In this document: in pieces, positions 25,768 through 35,737 of the stretch
Position numbering within the stretch: position 1 is the stretch's first letter
Layout of the letters: each line of letters begins with the position of its first letter
Assembly: GCA_005503085.1 (NCBI GenBank)
Contig: SCOI01000014.1
Coordinates: 1-64,000, forward strand
Source of the DNA: Burkholderiales bacterium C2
GTDB taxonomy: Bacteria; Pseudomonadota; Gammaproteobacteria; Burkholderiales; Burkholderiaceae_C
Direction: 5' to 3'
Length of the DNA stretch: 64,000 nt
Translations under genes and position numbers: made by a program
The notes under the pieces: model-generated
Databases searched by the model: none
Told to the model about the DNA's origin: nothing
What the model saw: the letters and a program-made list of their open reading frames with translations, nothing else

Positions 25768-27894
25768 TCAGGCCTTGCCCAGACGCAGATCGGGGTAGCG
25801 CACATGCTCGACCAGTTCCTGCGTGTCCTTGCTCGGCGCCGGCGTGATCAGGCTGACGATGATGATCACCGCAAAGCCCAGCGGCACGCCGAACAGACCG
25901 GCCGAGATCGGCAGGATCCCCCACCACAGCTCGATCGGCGAGGTCACGCCGAACACGCCGCGCAGCCAGGGCTGGGTCGTCACCATGTAGTAGAAGGTGA
26001 TGCCCAGACCGGCCGCGATACCCAGTGACGCACCCCATTTGTTGGCGCGCTTCCAGAACACCCCCAGCACCAGGGCCGGGAAGAAGGCAGCGGCCGCGAA
26101 CGAGAACGCAGCGGAGACCAGGAACAGGATGTCGGCCGGCTTCTGCGCCGCGACATAGGCCGCAGCCAGCGCCACCACCAGCAGCAGCACCTTGGAGATG
26201 GTGACGCGGCGGGCGGTCGAGGCGTTCGGGTCGATCATCTTGTAGTAGACATCGTGGCTCAGCGCGTTGGCGATGGTCAGCAGCAGGCCGTCGGCGGTGG
26301 ACAGCGCCGCCGCCAGACCGCCGGCCGCGACCATGCCCGAGATCACATAGGGCAGGCCACCGATCTCCGGCGTGGCCAGCACGATGATGTCGCCACCGAT
26401 TCTCATCTCGCCGAGCTGGAAGATGCCGTCCTTGTTGATATCGGCCACCGCCAGCAGGGCCGGGTCGACCTTGGCCCAGTTGTTGATCCAGGCCGGCAAC
26501 TGATCAAACGGCGTGCCCACCAGCACGGTGAAGACCTCGTACTTGACCAGCACGGCCAGGGCCGGCGCGGTGAAGTAGAGCAGGAAGATGAAGAACAGGC
26601 TCCAGGTCACCGACTCGCGCGCCTCCTTGACCGAGGGCGTGGTGTAGTAGCGCATCAGGATGTGCGGCAGCGCGGCCGTCCCCACCATCAGGCAGAACAC
26701 CAGGGCCAGGAAGTTGCGACGCGATTCGTCGAAGGTCTTTTTCGCCTTCTCATCGCCATTCGGATCGCCGGCGAACTGCTGGCCGTGGGTCGGCATGCCG
26801 GCCAGCGGCTTGGCACGCGCCTCATTGGCGGTCTTGCCGGCCGTCCAGGCCTTCTTGGCGTCGGCCTCGTTGGCAGGCACGGCCGCCAACGCCTTTTGCG
26901 CCGCCTCGACCTCGGCCGCCGGGGCATTGGCCGCCTTCAGCGCGGCCAGCTTGCTCTCGGCCGCGGCCTTGTCGGCGGCCATCGCGGCCGGCACATCCTT
27001 GAGCTTGGCATCGAACTCGGCCGCGCGGGCCTTGAAGATCTCGATGACCTCCAGCTCCTTCGGATCGGCCTTGATCTTCTTCTCGGCCGCGCTGACCTTC
27101 TCCAGCTGGTAGCCGTAGATGGCTTGTGGCACTGGGATATTGGTCTGCTTAACCGACAGCCAGATCACCGGCACGAGGTAGGCAATGATCAGGATGATGT
27201 ACTGGGCCACCTGGGTCCAGGTGACGGCCCGCATGCCGCCCAGGAAGGAGCAGACCAGGATGCCGGCCAGGCCGACGAAGACCCCGATCTCGAAGGCCAG
27301 ACCCGAGAGCCGCGCGGTGATCAGACCCACGCCGTAGATCTGCGCCACCACATAGGTGAAGGAGCACAGGATGGCGGCGATCACGCCCAGGATGCGCGGC
27401 AGATTGCCCTCATAGCGCGCGCCCAGGAAGTCGGGGATCGTGAACTGGCCGAACTTGCGCAGATAGGGCGCCAGGAACAGCGCCACCAGGCAGTAGCCGC
27501 CGGTCCAGCCCATGATGAAGGCCAGGCCACCGTAGCCGGTCAGATAAAGCGTGCCGGCCATGCCGATGAAGGATGCGGCGGACATCCAGTCGGCGCCGGT
27601 GGCCATGCCGTTGTACATCGCCGGCACCCGCCGGCCGGCCACGTAGTACTCGCTGGCATCCGAGGTGCGGCTCATGAAGCCGATGCCCGCATACAGCAGC
27701 ACCGTCGCGATCAGGAAGATGAAGCCGATGTACTGGCGCGGCAGGCCCATCTGCTCCAGGATCGCCAGCGCGATGATGAAGACGATGAAGCCGCCCGTGT
27801 ACCAGGTGTAGACCTTGTTGAGCTGCTTTTTGAAGGCAACGTTGGAACCGGCACTGAAGGTGCCGCCGGCGCTTGAGGGTGTTGAGCCTGCCAT
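25768..27894 (-). CDS. Sodium:solute symporter, acetate permease type (large subunit)
   Basis: 708 residues if started at ATG 27894 (MAGSTPSSAGG), which has GAGGA eight bases upstream; two earlier in-frame ATGs exist (27903, 27912). It is a member of the SSS family closest to ActP/VC_2705-type cation:acetate symporters, with about 13 membrane helices. A hydrophilic, Ala/Lys/Glu-rich insert of about 125 residues (about 26725-27105) separates two helices and is probably helical or coiled-coil. It is paired with the DUF4212 small subunit one base upstream, which marks this two-component subfamily. Short-chain carboxylate uptake is likely; the exact substrate is not provable. Confidence 0.87.
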   Translation of the reverse strand: MAGSTPSSAGGTFSAGSNVAFKKQLNKVYTWYTGGFIVFIIALAILEQMGLPRQYIGFIFLIATVLLYAGIGFMSRTSDASEYYVAGRRVPAMYNGMATGADWMSAASFIGMAGTLYLTGYGGLAFIMGWTGGYCLVALFLAPYLRKFGQFTIPDFLGARYEGNLPRILGVIAAILCSFTYVVAQIYGVGLITARLSGLAFEIGVFVGLAGILVCSFLGGMRAVTWTQVAQYIILIIAYLVPVIWLSVKQTNIPVPQAIYGYQLEKVSAAEKKIKADPKELEVIEIFKARAAEFDAKLKDVPAAMAADKAAAESKLAALKAANAPAAEVEAAQKALAAVPANEADAKKAWTAGKTANEARAKPLAGMPTHGQQFAGDPNGDEKAKKTFDESRRNFLALVFCLMVGTAALPHILMRYYTTPSVKEARESVTWSLFFIFLLYFTAPALAVLVKYEVFTVLVGTPFDQLPAWINNWAKVDPALLAVADINKDGIFQLGEMRIGGDIIVLATPEIGGLPYVISGMVAAGGLAAALSTADGLLLTIANALSHDVYYKMIDPNASTARRVTISKVLLLVVALAAAYVAAQKPADILFLVSAAFSFAAAAFFPALVLGVFWKRANKWGASLGIAAGLGITFYYMVTTQPWLRGVFGVTSPIELWWGILPISAGLFGVPLGFAVIIIVSLITPAPSKDTQELVEHVRYPDLRLGKA

Positions 27895-27895
27895 G

Positions 27896-28153
27896 TCATT
27901 CATCCTCGGCAACGCCGTGTTCCTGGTCCAGGCGATTCATATAGCTCGCGTAGAACCAGATGATCAGGCAGTAGACGATCAGCGCGCCCTGGGATGCGAC
28001 CCAGAAGCTGAACGGCCAGCCAAAAAAGGTGAAGTTCAGTTCGCGGGCGTAAAAGCCCACGACAAAGGTCACCACGAACCAGATCGCCAGCAGAATTCCT
28101 GTGATTCGCAGGTTCTTCTGCCAGTACTGGCGGTGTCGGTCGGATAACTGCAT
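27896..28153 (-). CDS. DUF4212 symporter small subunit
   Basis: 85 residues from ATG at 28153 (MQLSDRHRQYWQKN), preceded by GGAG at nine bases; an ATG five codons earlier lacks such a site. It has two hydrophobic helices (about 17-40 and 50-73) and the RHRQYWQKNLRIT N-terminus typical of DUF4212 proteins that accompany VC_2705-type sodium:solute symporters. It presumably associates with the large subunit immediately downstream. Its mechanistic role is unknown. Confidence 0.88.
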   Translation of the reverse strand: MQLSDRHRQYWQKNLRITGILLAIWFVVTFVVGFYARELNFTFFGWPFSFWVASQGALIVYCLIIWFYASYMNRLDQEHGVAEDE

Positions 28154-28261
28154 CGCTGTCGTCTCCATCGCGTTGTAAGCAAGGCCGACCCGCCTGGCGG
28201 CGGTCCGGGCACCGATGCGTCCCCCTGCGCCAACAGCGCGCAGCCTGCGTGGGAACGCCCG

Positions 28262-28852
28262 TCAGGCAAGCAGGCCGGTCTCGCGCTCCAGTTGCGCGGC
28301 GACCTTGGGCTCGAAGCCCTTGAGGTGGGCGATGATGCGCCGTGCCTCGTCGGGCTCCTGACGGTCCACATGCACCCGGGCCAGCTGATACCAGCCGTAA
28401 GGGCTCATGGGTTGCAGTTCGGTGTTGCGCTTGAGGGCAGCGAGCGCCTCCTCGAAGCGTTGCATGCGTATCAGGCACAGGCCCAGGCCGTACCAGGCCC
28501 GGTCCAGCTTGGTATCCAGCGCCACGGCCTGGCGGAAGGCGGCCTCGGCCTCCTCCAGCCGGCTCTCGGCCTCCAGCAGATAGGCGAGGTTGAACCAGTC
28601 GCCGGCGCTGCGCTGCGGCGCCAGCGCCACCAGGGCCTGCAGATCGGCAATCGCCTCGCCGCGCGCGCCGCGCTGCGAGCGCAGATGGGCACGGCTGGCC
28701 AGGGCATAGCTGTCCTGCGGCCAGCGCCGCAGCATCTCGTCAAAGATCCGCTCGGCCTGCTCACGGCGACCGAACACCAGGGCGGTGATGGCGCGCAGCT
28801 TCAGCAGGCGATAGGGCCAGGTCTTGCCGGATTGCTGGGTGTTCACTGACAT
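28262..28852 (-). CDS. Tetratricopeptide repeat protein
   Basis: 196 residues from ATG at 28852 (MSVNTQQSGKTW), with the start overlapping the stop region of the upstream membrane-protein gene by ten bases. At least four TPR units can be followed, e.g. GDWFNLAYLLEAESRLEEAE and DRAWYGLGLCLIRMQRFEEA. TPRs mediate protein-protein contacts. No signal peptide or catalytic domain is seen. The partner may be the small membrane protein to which it is translationally coupled. Confidence 0.8.
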   Translation of the reverse strand: MSVNTQQSGKTWPYRLLKLRAITALVFGRREQAERIFDEMLRRWPQDSYALASRAHLRSQRGARGEAIADLQALVALAPQRSAGDWFNLAYLLEAESRLEEAEAAFRQAVALDTKLDRAWYGLGLCLIRMQRFEEALAALKRNTELQPMSPYGWYQLARVHVDRQEPDEARRIIAHLKGFEPKVAAQLERETGLLA

Positions 28853-29139
28853 TGCGCCACTCCGATCTGCAGGCAGAGATTGATCTTGACCACCGTCACC
28901 ACCAGCCACAGGCTCAGCATCAGCAGGAAGGCGGCCAGCGGGATGTGGCGGTCCAGCACGACTCGCGGGCTGATCGCCCGGGTCAGCTTCACAAAGGGCT
29001 GGGTCAGCACCTGCAGCAAGCGGTAGAAGAAATTGCCTTCGCGCTTCTGGCCGGCCAGCAGGCCTAGCAGCCATTGACCGGCCATCGCCAGTAAGGCGAT
29101 CTCGGCGATCAGCTTTAAGGATGATGTCAGCAAAAGCAT
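28843..29139 (-). CDS. Small two-helix membrane protein (YggT-like layout)
   Basis: 98 residues from ATG at 29139 (MLLLTSSLKLIAEI). Two hydrophobic helices (about 8-28 and 65-90) flank a polar stretch containing LLQVLTQPFVKLTRAISPR. This layout resembles YggT-type proteins, but the match is not firm. It lies divergent to prfB with 210 bases between the two starts and is coupled to the downstream TPR gene. Function unknown. Confidence 0.65.
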   Translation of the reverse strand: MLLLTSSLKLIAEIALLAMAGQWLLGLLAGQKREGNFFYRLLQVLTQPFVKLTRAISPRVVLDRHIPLAAFLLMLSLWLVVTVVKINLCLQIGVAQCQ

Positions 29140-29349
29140 GGTGGGTCTCGCGGGCGCTGACCGCACTGTGCGACCGCAGCGCTTACAGATTTCTGACAAA
29201 CACGCCCCACCCTGGGGCAGCCCCACTATCGATAACCCTCAAAGCGGTGGCGGCGGCCTCGGCATACCGGGAAATCCCGTGCGGGTCGGCCATGTAAAAA
29301 TAGCGCGCTTGCGAGCGCTCCCGCGCCGGCAACCCAACCACGGAATCCC

Positions 29350-30454
29350 ATGGACATCGAACGCATCAACACCATCGGCGCCAGCCTGGCCGACCTGACA
29401 GCGCGTACTGACGCGCTAAGGGGGTATCTTTGACTACGACCGCAAAGCACTGCGGCTGAACGAGGTCAACGCCGCGCTGGAGAACCCCAGCGTCTGGAAC
29501 GAGCCCAAGCGCGCCCAGGAACTGGGCAAGGAAAAGCGCACGCTGGAAAACGTGGTCCAGACCATCGACCACCTCACGAGCAATCTGGCCGACAACCTCG
29601 AGCTCTACGAGATGAGCAAGGCCGAGGACGATTTCGCCGGCCTCGAAGGCATAGCGGCCGATGCGGCCAAGCTGGCCGAAATCGTCGAGCAGCTGGAATT
29701 CCGCCGCATGTTCAACAACCCGGCCGATCCGCTGAACTGCTTCATCGACATCCAGGCCGGCGCCGGTGGCACCGAGGCCTGCGACTGGGCCGGCATGCTG
29801 CTGCGCCAGTACCTAAAGTACGCCGAGCGCAAGGGCTTCAAGACGACACTGGAAGACCAGACCGACGGCGACGTGGCCGGCATCAAGAGCGCCACGATCA
29901 AGGTCGAGGGCGAGTACGCCTTCGGCCTGCTGCGCACCGAGACCGGTGTGCACCGCCTGGTGCGCAAGAGCCCCTTCGACAGCTCGGGCGGCCGCCACAC
30001 CAGCTTTGCCTCGCTGTTCGTCTACCCCGAGGTCGATGACTCGATCGAGATCGACATCAACCCGGCCGATGTGCGCACCGACACCTTCCGTGCCTCCGGC
30101 GCCGGCGGCCAGCACATCAACAAGACCGACTCGGCGGTGCGCCTGACCCACATCCCGACCGGCATCGTCGTGCAGTGTCAGGACGGTCGCAGCCAGCACA
30201 GCAACCGCGATGTCGCCTGGAAGCGCCTGCGCTCGCGTCTGTACGACCATGAGATGCGCAAGCGCATGGAAGAGCAGCAAAAGCTCGAGGACACCAAGAC
30301 CGATGTGGGCTGGGGCCACCAGATCCGCAGCTATGTGCTGGACCAGAGCCGCATCAAGGATCTGCGCACCAACTACGAGACCTCGGCCACGCAGAAAGTG
30401 CTGGACGGCGATCTCGACCAGTTCATCTCCGAGAGCCTGAAGCAAGGCGTCTGA
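29350..30454 (+). CDS. prfB: Peptide chain release factor 2 (programmed +1 frameshift)
   Basis: RF2 releases peptides at UGA and UAA. The frame opens at ATG 29350 ([10 protein letters not shown]) and hits an in-frame TGA at 29431-29433 after 27 codons. The site reads AGGGGG TAT CTT TGA C, the canonical internal Shine-Dalgarno, CUU slip codon and UGA of the autoregulatory +1 frameshift. After slipping, reading resumes at GAC 29432 and continues to 30454, giving 367 residues. The SPF codon-recognition motif ([11 protein letters not shown]) and the catalytic GGQ (GAGGQHINK) are intact. This is not a pseudogene. Confidence 0.97.
29418..29434 (+). promoter_or_regulatory. prfB programmed +1 frameshift site
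   Basis: AAGGGGGTATCTTTGAC contains the SD-like AGGGGG, the slippery CTT and the in-frame TGA (29431-29433). When RF2 is scarce the ribosome pauses at UGA and shifts +1, so RF2 controls its own level. The bases match the known consensus exactly. Confidence 0.95.
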
Positions 30455-30514
30455 GAGCGACGAGACACCCGGCGCCGCGCGCCGGGCCACACAACAACAT
30501 TGAGAACAAGCACC

Positions 30515-33148
30515 ATGCGTGAAGGCTCTGCCACCTTGATCCGCCGCGAAGACTATCTGGCGCCGACCTTCTGGATCCGCACGGTCGATCTGACCTTCGA
30601 CCTCGATCCGGCCAAGACCCTGGTCACCAGCAAGATGCAGCTGGAGCGCAACCACGCCGTGCCGCACGGCCCGCTGCGCCTGCACGGCGAGGAGCTGAAC
30701 CTGCTGCGCGTGCTGATCAATGGCGAGAGCGTGTCCTTCCGTCAGGAAGGCGGCGAGCTGATCATCGACAACGTGCCCGACGCTGACTTCGCGCTGGAGA
30801 TCCGCAACAGCTGCGCGCCGGACAAGAACACCACGCTCAGCGGCCTCTACACCTCGGGCGGTGGCTTCTTCACGCAGTGCGAGGCCGAGGGCTTCCGCCG
30901 CATCAGTTATTTCCTGGACCGCCCCGATGTGATGGCGGTCTACACGGTGCTGCTGCGCGCCGACAAGGCCAAGTATCCGGTGCTGCTGTCCAACGGCAAT
31001 CTGCTGGAGGCCGGTGATCTCGCCGGTGGCAAGCACTTCGCCAAATGGCATGACCCCTTCCCCAAGCCTTCCTATCTGTTCGCGCTGGTGGCGGGCGATC
31101 TGGTGGCGCGCGAACAGCGCGTGCGCACCCGCGCCGGCAAGGACCATCTGCTGCAGGTCTATGTGCGCCGCGGCGATCTGGAGAAGACCGAGCATGCGAT
31201 GAACTCGCTGATCGCGTCCATGGTCTGGGACGAGGCGCGCTTCAAGCTGCCGCTGGACCTGGAGCGCTTCATGGTGGTCGGCGTGTCCGACTTCAATATG
31301 GGAGCGATGGAGAACAAGGGCCTGAACATCTTCAACACCAGCGCCCTGCTGGCCTCTCCGGCCACGGCCACCGATGCCGACTTCGGCCGCATCGAGTCCA
31401 TCGTCGCCCACGAGTACTTCCACAACTGGACCGGCAACCGCGTCACCTGCCGCGACTGGTTCCAGCTCTCGCTGAAGGAAGGCCTGACCGTGTTCCGCGA
31501 TCAGGAGTTCTCGATGGACATGGCCGCCACGCCCAGCGCGCGGGCGGTCTGCCGCATCCAAGATGTGCGCGGCCTGCGCGCGATGCAGTTCCCGGAAGAC
31601 TCCGGCGCTATGGCGCATCCGGTGCGTCCCGACAGCTATGTGGAGATCAATAATTTCTACACCGCGACGGTCTACGAGAAGGGCTCGGAGGTCGTGCGCA
31701 TGTACCAGACCCTGGTCGGCCGGGCCGGCTTCGAGAAGGGCATGAGCCTGTACTTCGAGCGCCATGACGGCCAGGCCGTGACCTGCGACGACTTCGCGCA
31801 AGCCATCGCCGACGCCAACCCGGGCTCGGCGCTGAGCACCCGGCTGGACGCGTTCAAGCGCTGGTACAGCCAGGCCGGCACGCCGCGCGTGCAAGCCCGC
31901 GGCAGCTACGACGCTGCGGCGCGAACTTACACGCTGACGCTGACCCAGAGCAACAAGGGCCAGCCCCCGCAGGTGATCCCGGTCGTCACCGGCCTGCTCG
32001 GCCGTGACGGTACCGCCCTGGCCGAGCAGCTGCTGGTGCTGGATGAGGCCGAGCAGCGTTTCACCTTCCAGGACATCGCCGTCGAGCCGGTGCCCTCGCT
32101 GCTGCGTGGCTTCTCGGCCCCGGTGCTGCTGGACGACGGTCTGAGCGACGCCGAACTGCTGGTGCTGCTGACCCATGACGCCGATGCCTTCAACCGCTGG
32201 GAGGCCGGCCAGCGCCTGGCGTTGAACCGCATCCTTGGCGCGGTGCGCAGCGGCCAGCCCTTGCAGCTGGACACGGCCTTCATCGCCGCGATGCGCGCGG
32301 TGCTGAACCACGCCGAGCTCGACGCCGCCTTCAAGGAGCTGGCCCTGACCCTGCCGGGCGAGGCCTATATCGCCGAGCAGCTGGAGGTGGTCGATCCGCA
32401 GGCCATCCATGCCGCCGTCGAGGCCGCACAGATCCAGCTCGCCGCCGCGCTGCGCGAGGACTGGATCGCGGCCTTCGAGGCCAACCAGATCAAGGGCGGC
32501 TACACGCCCGACCCGGTGTCCTCGGGCAAGCGTGCGCTGGCCAATCTGGCGCTGGCCATGCTGGTGCTGGATGCGAAAGCGCAGAGCCGGCCCGATGCCG
32601 GCGTCTGGCTGGGCCGCGCCTACCAGCGCTTCAAGGACGCCGGCAATATGACCGACCGCCTGGGCGCGCTGGCCGCCCTGGTCAACGGCCATGCCGAGCT
32701 GGCCGAGCCGGCACTGGCCAAGTTCCACGCGCTGTTCAAGGACGATGCGCTGGTGATCGACAAATGGTTCGCGCTCCAGGCCCGCGCCGCCGAGCACGGC
32801 GGCCGTACCTTCGCCAAGGTGCGCCAGCTGCTGCAGCACCCTGACTTCAGCCTGAAGAACCCCAACCGCGCACGCAGCCTGATCTTCTCGCTGTGCCTGT
32901 TCAACCCGGCGGCCTTCCACCGGGCCGACGCGGCCGGCTATGTGTTCTGGGCCGAACAGGTGCTGGCGCTCGATGCGATCAACCCGCAGGTCGCCAGCCG
33001 CCTGGCGCGCGGCATGGACCGCTGGACCGCGCTGGCCGAGCCCTACCGCAGCGCCGCCCGCGAGGCGATCGCCCGCGTCGCGGCCAAACCCGATCTGTCC
33101 AACGATGTGCGCGAGATCGTCGAGCGCGCACTGGCCTCCGGTTCCTGA
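30515..33148 (+). CDS. pepN: Aminopeptidase N
   Basis: 877 residues from ATG at 30515 ([15 protein letters not shown]); a TTG five codons earlier is open but less likely. This is an M1-family zinc aminopeptidase that trims N-terminal residues from cytoplasmic peptides. The substrate-binding GAMEN motif (about 263-267) and the zinc site HEYFH (about 299-303) with the downstream Glu are present. Four domains of the bacterial PepN layout can be followed, including the Ala-rich helical C-terminal half. It stands 60 bases after prfB and 22 before fbp, probably in one transcript. Confidence 0.96.
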   Translation: MREGSATLIRREDYLAPTFWIRTVDLTFDLDPAKTLVTSKMQLERNHAVPHGPLRLHGEELNLLRVLINGESVSFRQEGGELIIDNVPDADFALEIRNSCAPDKNTTLSGLYTSGGGFFTQCEAEGFRRISYFLDRPDVMAVYTVLLRADKAKYPVLLSNGNLLEAGDLAGGKHFAKWHDPFPKPSYLFALVAGDLVAREQRVRTRAGKDHLLQVYVRRGDLEKTEHAMNSLIASMVWDEARFKLPLDLERFMVVGVSDFNMGAMENKGLNIFNTSALLASPATATDADFGRIESIVAHEYFHNWTGNRVTCRDWFQLSLKEGLTVFRDQEFSMDMAATPSARAVCRIQDVRGLRAMQFPEDSGAMAHPVRPDSYVEINNFYTATVYEKGSEVVRMYQTLVGRAGFEKGMSLYFERHDGQAVTCDDFAQAIADANPGSALSTRLDAFKRWYSQAGTPRVQARGSYDAAARTYTLTLTQSNKGQPPQVIPVVTGLLGRDGTALAEQLLVLDEAEQRFTFQDIAVEPVPSLLRGFSAPVLLDDGLSDAELLVLLTHDADAFNRWEAGQRLALNRILGAVRSGQPLQLDTAFIAAMRAVLNHAELDAAFKELALTLPGEAYIAEQLEVVDPQAIHAAVEAAQIQLAAALREDWIAAFEANQIKGGYTPDPVSSGKRALANLALAMLVLDAKAQSRPDAGVWLGRAYQRFKDAGNMTDRLGALAALVNGHAELAEPALAKFHALFKDDALVIDKWFALQARAAEHGGRTFAKVRQLLQHPDFSLKNPNRARSLIFSLCLFNPAAFHRADAAGYVFWAEQVLALDAINPQVASRLARGMDRWTALAEPYRSAAREAIARVAAKPDLSNDVREIVERALASGS

Positions 33149-33170
33149 AGACTCGCAAAGGATTGACCCC

Positions 33171-34184
33171 ATGACCCGTCGCATCAGCCTGACCCAGTAC
33201 CTGATCGAACAACAGCGCCAGCACGGCCACATCCCGCAGGAGCTGCGCCTGCTGATCGAGGTGGTGGCGCGCGCCTGCAAGCGCATCGCCATCAGCGTCA
33301 ACAAGGGCGCGCTCGGCGATGTGCTGGGCACGGCCGGCTCGGAAAACGTGCAGGGCGAGGTGCAGAAGAAGCTCGACATCATCGCCAACGAGGTGCTGAT
33401 CGAGGCCAATGAATGGGGCGGCCATCTGGCGGCCATGGCCAGCGAGGAGATGGAGGGCATCTACGTCGTGCCCAACCGCTTCCCGCAGGGCGAGTACCTC
33501 TTGATGTTCGACCCGCTGGACGGTTCCTCCAACATCGACGTCAATGTCTCGATCGGCACGATCTTCTCGGTGCTGACCAAGCCCGAGGGCGGCAAGGGTG
33601 TCAGCGAGGAAGACTTCCTGCAGCCCGGCACGGCCCAGGTCGCCGCCGGCTACTGTGTCTACGGCCCGCAGACCACGCTGGTGCTGACGGTGGGCGACGG
33701 CGTCGCGATGTTCACCTTGGACCGCGAGCAGGGCTCCTGGGTGCTGACCGCCGACGACATCAAGATCCCCGAGGACACCAAGGAGTTCGCGATCAATATG
33801 TCGAATATGCGCCACTGGGATGCCCCGGTGACCCGCTATATCGACGAATGCCTGGCCGGCACCACCGGCCCGCGCGCCAAGGACTTCAATATGCGCTGGA
33901 TCGCCTCGATGGTGGCCGATGTGCATCGCATCCTGACCCGCGGCGGCGTCTTCCTCTACCCCTGGGACAAGCGCGAGCCGGGCAAGGCCGGCAAGCTGCG
34001 CCTGATGTACGAGGCCAATCCGATGGCCTTTCTGGTCGAGCAGGCTGGCGGCGCAGCCACCAATGCGCGCCAGCGGATCATGGAACTGCAGCCGGGCAAG
34101 CTGCATGAGCGGGTGGCCGTGGTGTTGGGCTCGAAGAACGAAGTCGAGCGCATCACCGCCTACCATCTTGATTCGACAAAATAG
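33171..34184 (+). CDS. fbp: Fructose-1,6-bisphosphatase, class 1
   Basis: 337 residues from ATG at 33171 ([15 protein letters not shown]), the standard length for type I FBPase of gluconeogenesis and the Calvin cycle. The metal/phosphate site [13 protein letters not shown] and the preceding SEEME acidic residues are intact. No other Calvin-cycle gene is nearby, so a gluconeogenic role is most likely. It follows pepN by 22 bases. Its last codons are only a few bases from the tRNA-Thr promoter. Confidence 0.96.
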   Translation: MTRRISLTQYLIEQQRQHGHIPQELRLLIEVVARACKRIAISVNKGALGDVLGTAGSENVQGEVQKKLDIIANEVLIEANEWGGHLAAMASEEMEGIYVVPNRFPQGEYLLMFDPLDGSSNIDVNVSIGTIFSVLTKPEGGKGVSEEDFLQPGTAQVAAGYCVYGPQTTLVLTVGDGVAMFTLDREQGSWVLTADDIKIPEDTKEFAINMSNMRHWDAPVTRYIDECLAGTTGPRAKDFNMRWIASMVADVHRILTRGGVFLYPWDKREPGKAGKLRLMYEANPMAFLVEQAGGAATNARQRIMELQPGKLHERVAVVLGSKNEVERITAYHLDSTK

Positions 34185-34197
34185 TTCCTGCTAGAAT
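34168..34197 (+). promoter_or_regulatory. Promoter of tRNA-Thr
   Basis: TTGATT (34168-34173) and TAGAAT (34192-34197) are separated by 18 bases and end 13 bases before the tRNA. The -35 box lies within the end of fbp. Confidence 0.65.
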
Positions 34198-34210
34198 AGC
34201 GGGCTTGATA

Positions 34211-34286
34211 GCCGGTGTAGCTCAGTCGGTAGAGCAGCTCATTCGTAATGAGAAGGTCGGGTGTTCGATTCATCTCTCCGGCACCA
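34211..34286 (+). tRNA. tRNA-Thr (anticodon CGT)
   Basis: 76-base cloverleaf with acceptor GCCGGTG / CTCCGGC (one T-T mismatch at the sixth pair), D-arm GCTC...GAGC, anticodon loop TTCGTAA with CGT reading ACG codons, T-loop TTCGATT, and encoded CCA. A terminator follows immediately. Confidence 0.96.
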
Positions 34287-34297
34287 AAAAAGCGTAA

Positions 34298-34328
34298 GAA
34301 GCCACTCCCGAGAGGGGGTGGCTTTTTT
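34298..34328 (+). terminator. Terminator of tRNA-Thr
   Basis: The stem AAGCCACTCCC / GGGGGTGGCTT with a GAGA loop and a run of six T starts 12 bases after the tRNA CCA end. The VanZ-like gene starts 19 bases beyond it. Confidence 0.9.
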
Positions 34329-34346
34329 GTTGATGGAGTTCTGATC

Positions 34347-34733
34347 TTGTCTCAAGCCTTGGCCGCCTGGCTGATTGCGCCGCAACACCGCCGGGCCTGG
34401 CAGCTCCTGCTGGCCGTGCTGCTGCTGGTGATCAGCTATCTGGCCTTGTCCTCCGCCCCGCCACCGACGCTGGACAGCGGCTGGGACAAGCTCAACCACC
34501 TGCTGGCCTTCGGCGCGCTGGGCTTTTGCGCCTTTGTGGGCGCCAGCACCATGCGGTCCCGCTGGCTGTGGGGCCCGCTGGGGCTGCTGGGCTATGGCGT
34601 ACTGATCGAGCTGCTGCAATCGCAGCTGCCGCCGCGCTCGGCCGATTGGCACGATGTGCTGGCCGATGCGCTAGGTATCGCGCTGGGGCTGGCCCTGGCT
34701 GCACTGGCGCAAGCCCTGGCGCGGCGCGGCTGA
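34347..34733 (+). CDS. VanZ-like membrane protein
   Basis: 128 residues. No ATG is available after the tRNA terminator; TTG at 34347 with GGAG eight bases upstream is the best start (MSQALAAWLIAPQHRR). Four hydrophobic helices are present. The motif WDKLNHLLAFGALGF and the later DWHDVLADALGIALG are typical of the VanZ-like family (PF04892), whose name comes from a teicoplanin-resistance gene but whose usual role is unknown. It is convergent with the following solute-binding protein gene (13-base gap). Confidence 0.78.
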   Translation: MSQALAAWLIAPQHRRAWQLLLAVLLLVISYLALSSAPPPTLDSGWDKLNHLLAFGALGFCAFVGASTMRSRWLWGPLGLLGYGVLIELLQSQLPPRSADWHDVLADALGIALGLALAALAQALARRG

Positions 34734-34746
34734 ACCCGGCCGACGC

Positions 34747-35646
34747 CTACTCGATGCGCGGCCCGCCGCGCGCGCGCTGCGCCAGAAAGCGCCGCAACGC
34801 AGGCGCCTCGCGAGCGAACTGCTCCTCGCTGAGCCAGCGCCGGTACAGCGGCAAAACCTGCTCGGGCCGCGCCGCCACCGCACGCAGCGCGCGGTCGATG
34901 TCCTTGATCACCACCCTGCCCCAGTCGCTGCGATTGCAGGAGAAATAGCCGACCGGCGACTCGCCCAGCTCCTCGATCGGCAGGCTCACCAATTCGGCCG
35001 GCTGGCCCAGCTGGTGATAGCCGACCACCATCGGATATTCCAGTGTGAAGTCCATGCGGCCGGCGCTGAGCATGGTCAGCAGATTGCCGGCGCGCGGCGC
35101 CACCATGGTCTGCACATTGCGATCGGGGGCCGGCCTCAGCCAGGGCGCCAGATCGGCGCCGTAGTGGCGCTGGCTCATCACCAGCCCCTGCAGCTCGGTG
35201 CGCGCCGAGAGTTCGCGCAGCGAGATGCTGCTGCGCCCCCGCGCGATCTCCTGCAGCCGCTCGCGTCGCAGCACCAGTTGCAGCTGGCCGGCCAGCAGGG
35301 CCGGCGTGAACAGGCGCTGCGCCAGCCGCTCGGGCGTGCGCATCGAGGTCGGCGAGCACAGCTGCAGGCCGGCCTTGCGCTCGACCTCGGCGCGCGGGCC
35401 GTTGAGCACAACGAAGCGATGCCGGTACTGCGGCAGCTGGCCCAGCACCAGGCGCAGAAAACCGTCCATCAGGCCCTCGCCGAGCTGCTCGGCCGTGACC
35501 GGCGCCTGGCCGCCGGGCAGCAGATGAAACGGCGGCCAGTCGGACAGATTCCAGGTGATGGTGGGCTCGGCCGGCCCCACCGCCAGCGCCGGCTTCGACA
35601 GCACGGCCAGGCACAGCAGGCCCAGCAGCCTCCTCGTTTTCCACAT
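34747..35646 (-). CDS. Periplasmic solute-binding protein-like (TIGR02285 type)
   Basis: 299 residues with a signal peptide (cleavage near ALA, residue 22) and the fold pattern of small extracellular solute-binding proteins (SBP_bac_3-like), including ITWNLSDWPPFH near the N-terminus. It resembles a betaproteobacterial family of uncharacterised periplasmic proteins, often annotated TIGR02285. No ABC transporter components are adjacent, so it may be a stand-alone binding or sensory protein. Ligand unknown. Confidence 0.65.
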   Translation of the reverse strand: MWKTRRLLGLLCLAVLSKPALAVGPAEPTITWNLSDWPPFHLLPGGQAPVTAEQLGEGLMDGFLRLVLGQLPQYRHRFVVLNGPRAEVERKAGLQLCSPTSMRTPERLAQRLFTPALLAGQLQLVLRRERLQEIARGRSSISLRELSARTELQGLVMSQRHYGADLAPWLRPAPDRNVQTMVAPRAGNLLTMLSAGRMDFTLEYPMVVGYHQLGQPAELVSLPIEELGESPVGYFSCNRSDWGRVVIKDIDRALRAVAARPEQVLPLYRRWLSEEQFAREAPALRRFLAQRARGGPRIE

Positions 35647-35737
35647 CGCACACTCCCTCGCAATGACGGTCAGCGAGGCGTCGATGCGCCTCTGCCGGCG
35701 TGCAGTCTAGGCGAGCGAGACACTGCCGATCGCCGCA

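Noticed and set aside
29350-29433. prfB as a pseudogene broken by an early stop
   Set aside because: The stop is part of the canonical programmed frameshift motif and the rest of RF2 is intact.
32940-33170. Extended N-terminus of fructose bisphosphatase
   Set aside because: The upstream part overlaps pepN coding sequence in another frame; [11 protein letters not shown] at 33171 is the standard start.
29813-33460. 1215-codon minus-strand frame opposite prfB and pepN
   Set aside because: Antisense to two well-conserved enzymes; no recognisable domain and no ribosome-binding site that I could support.
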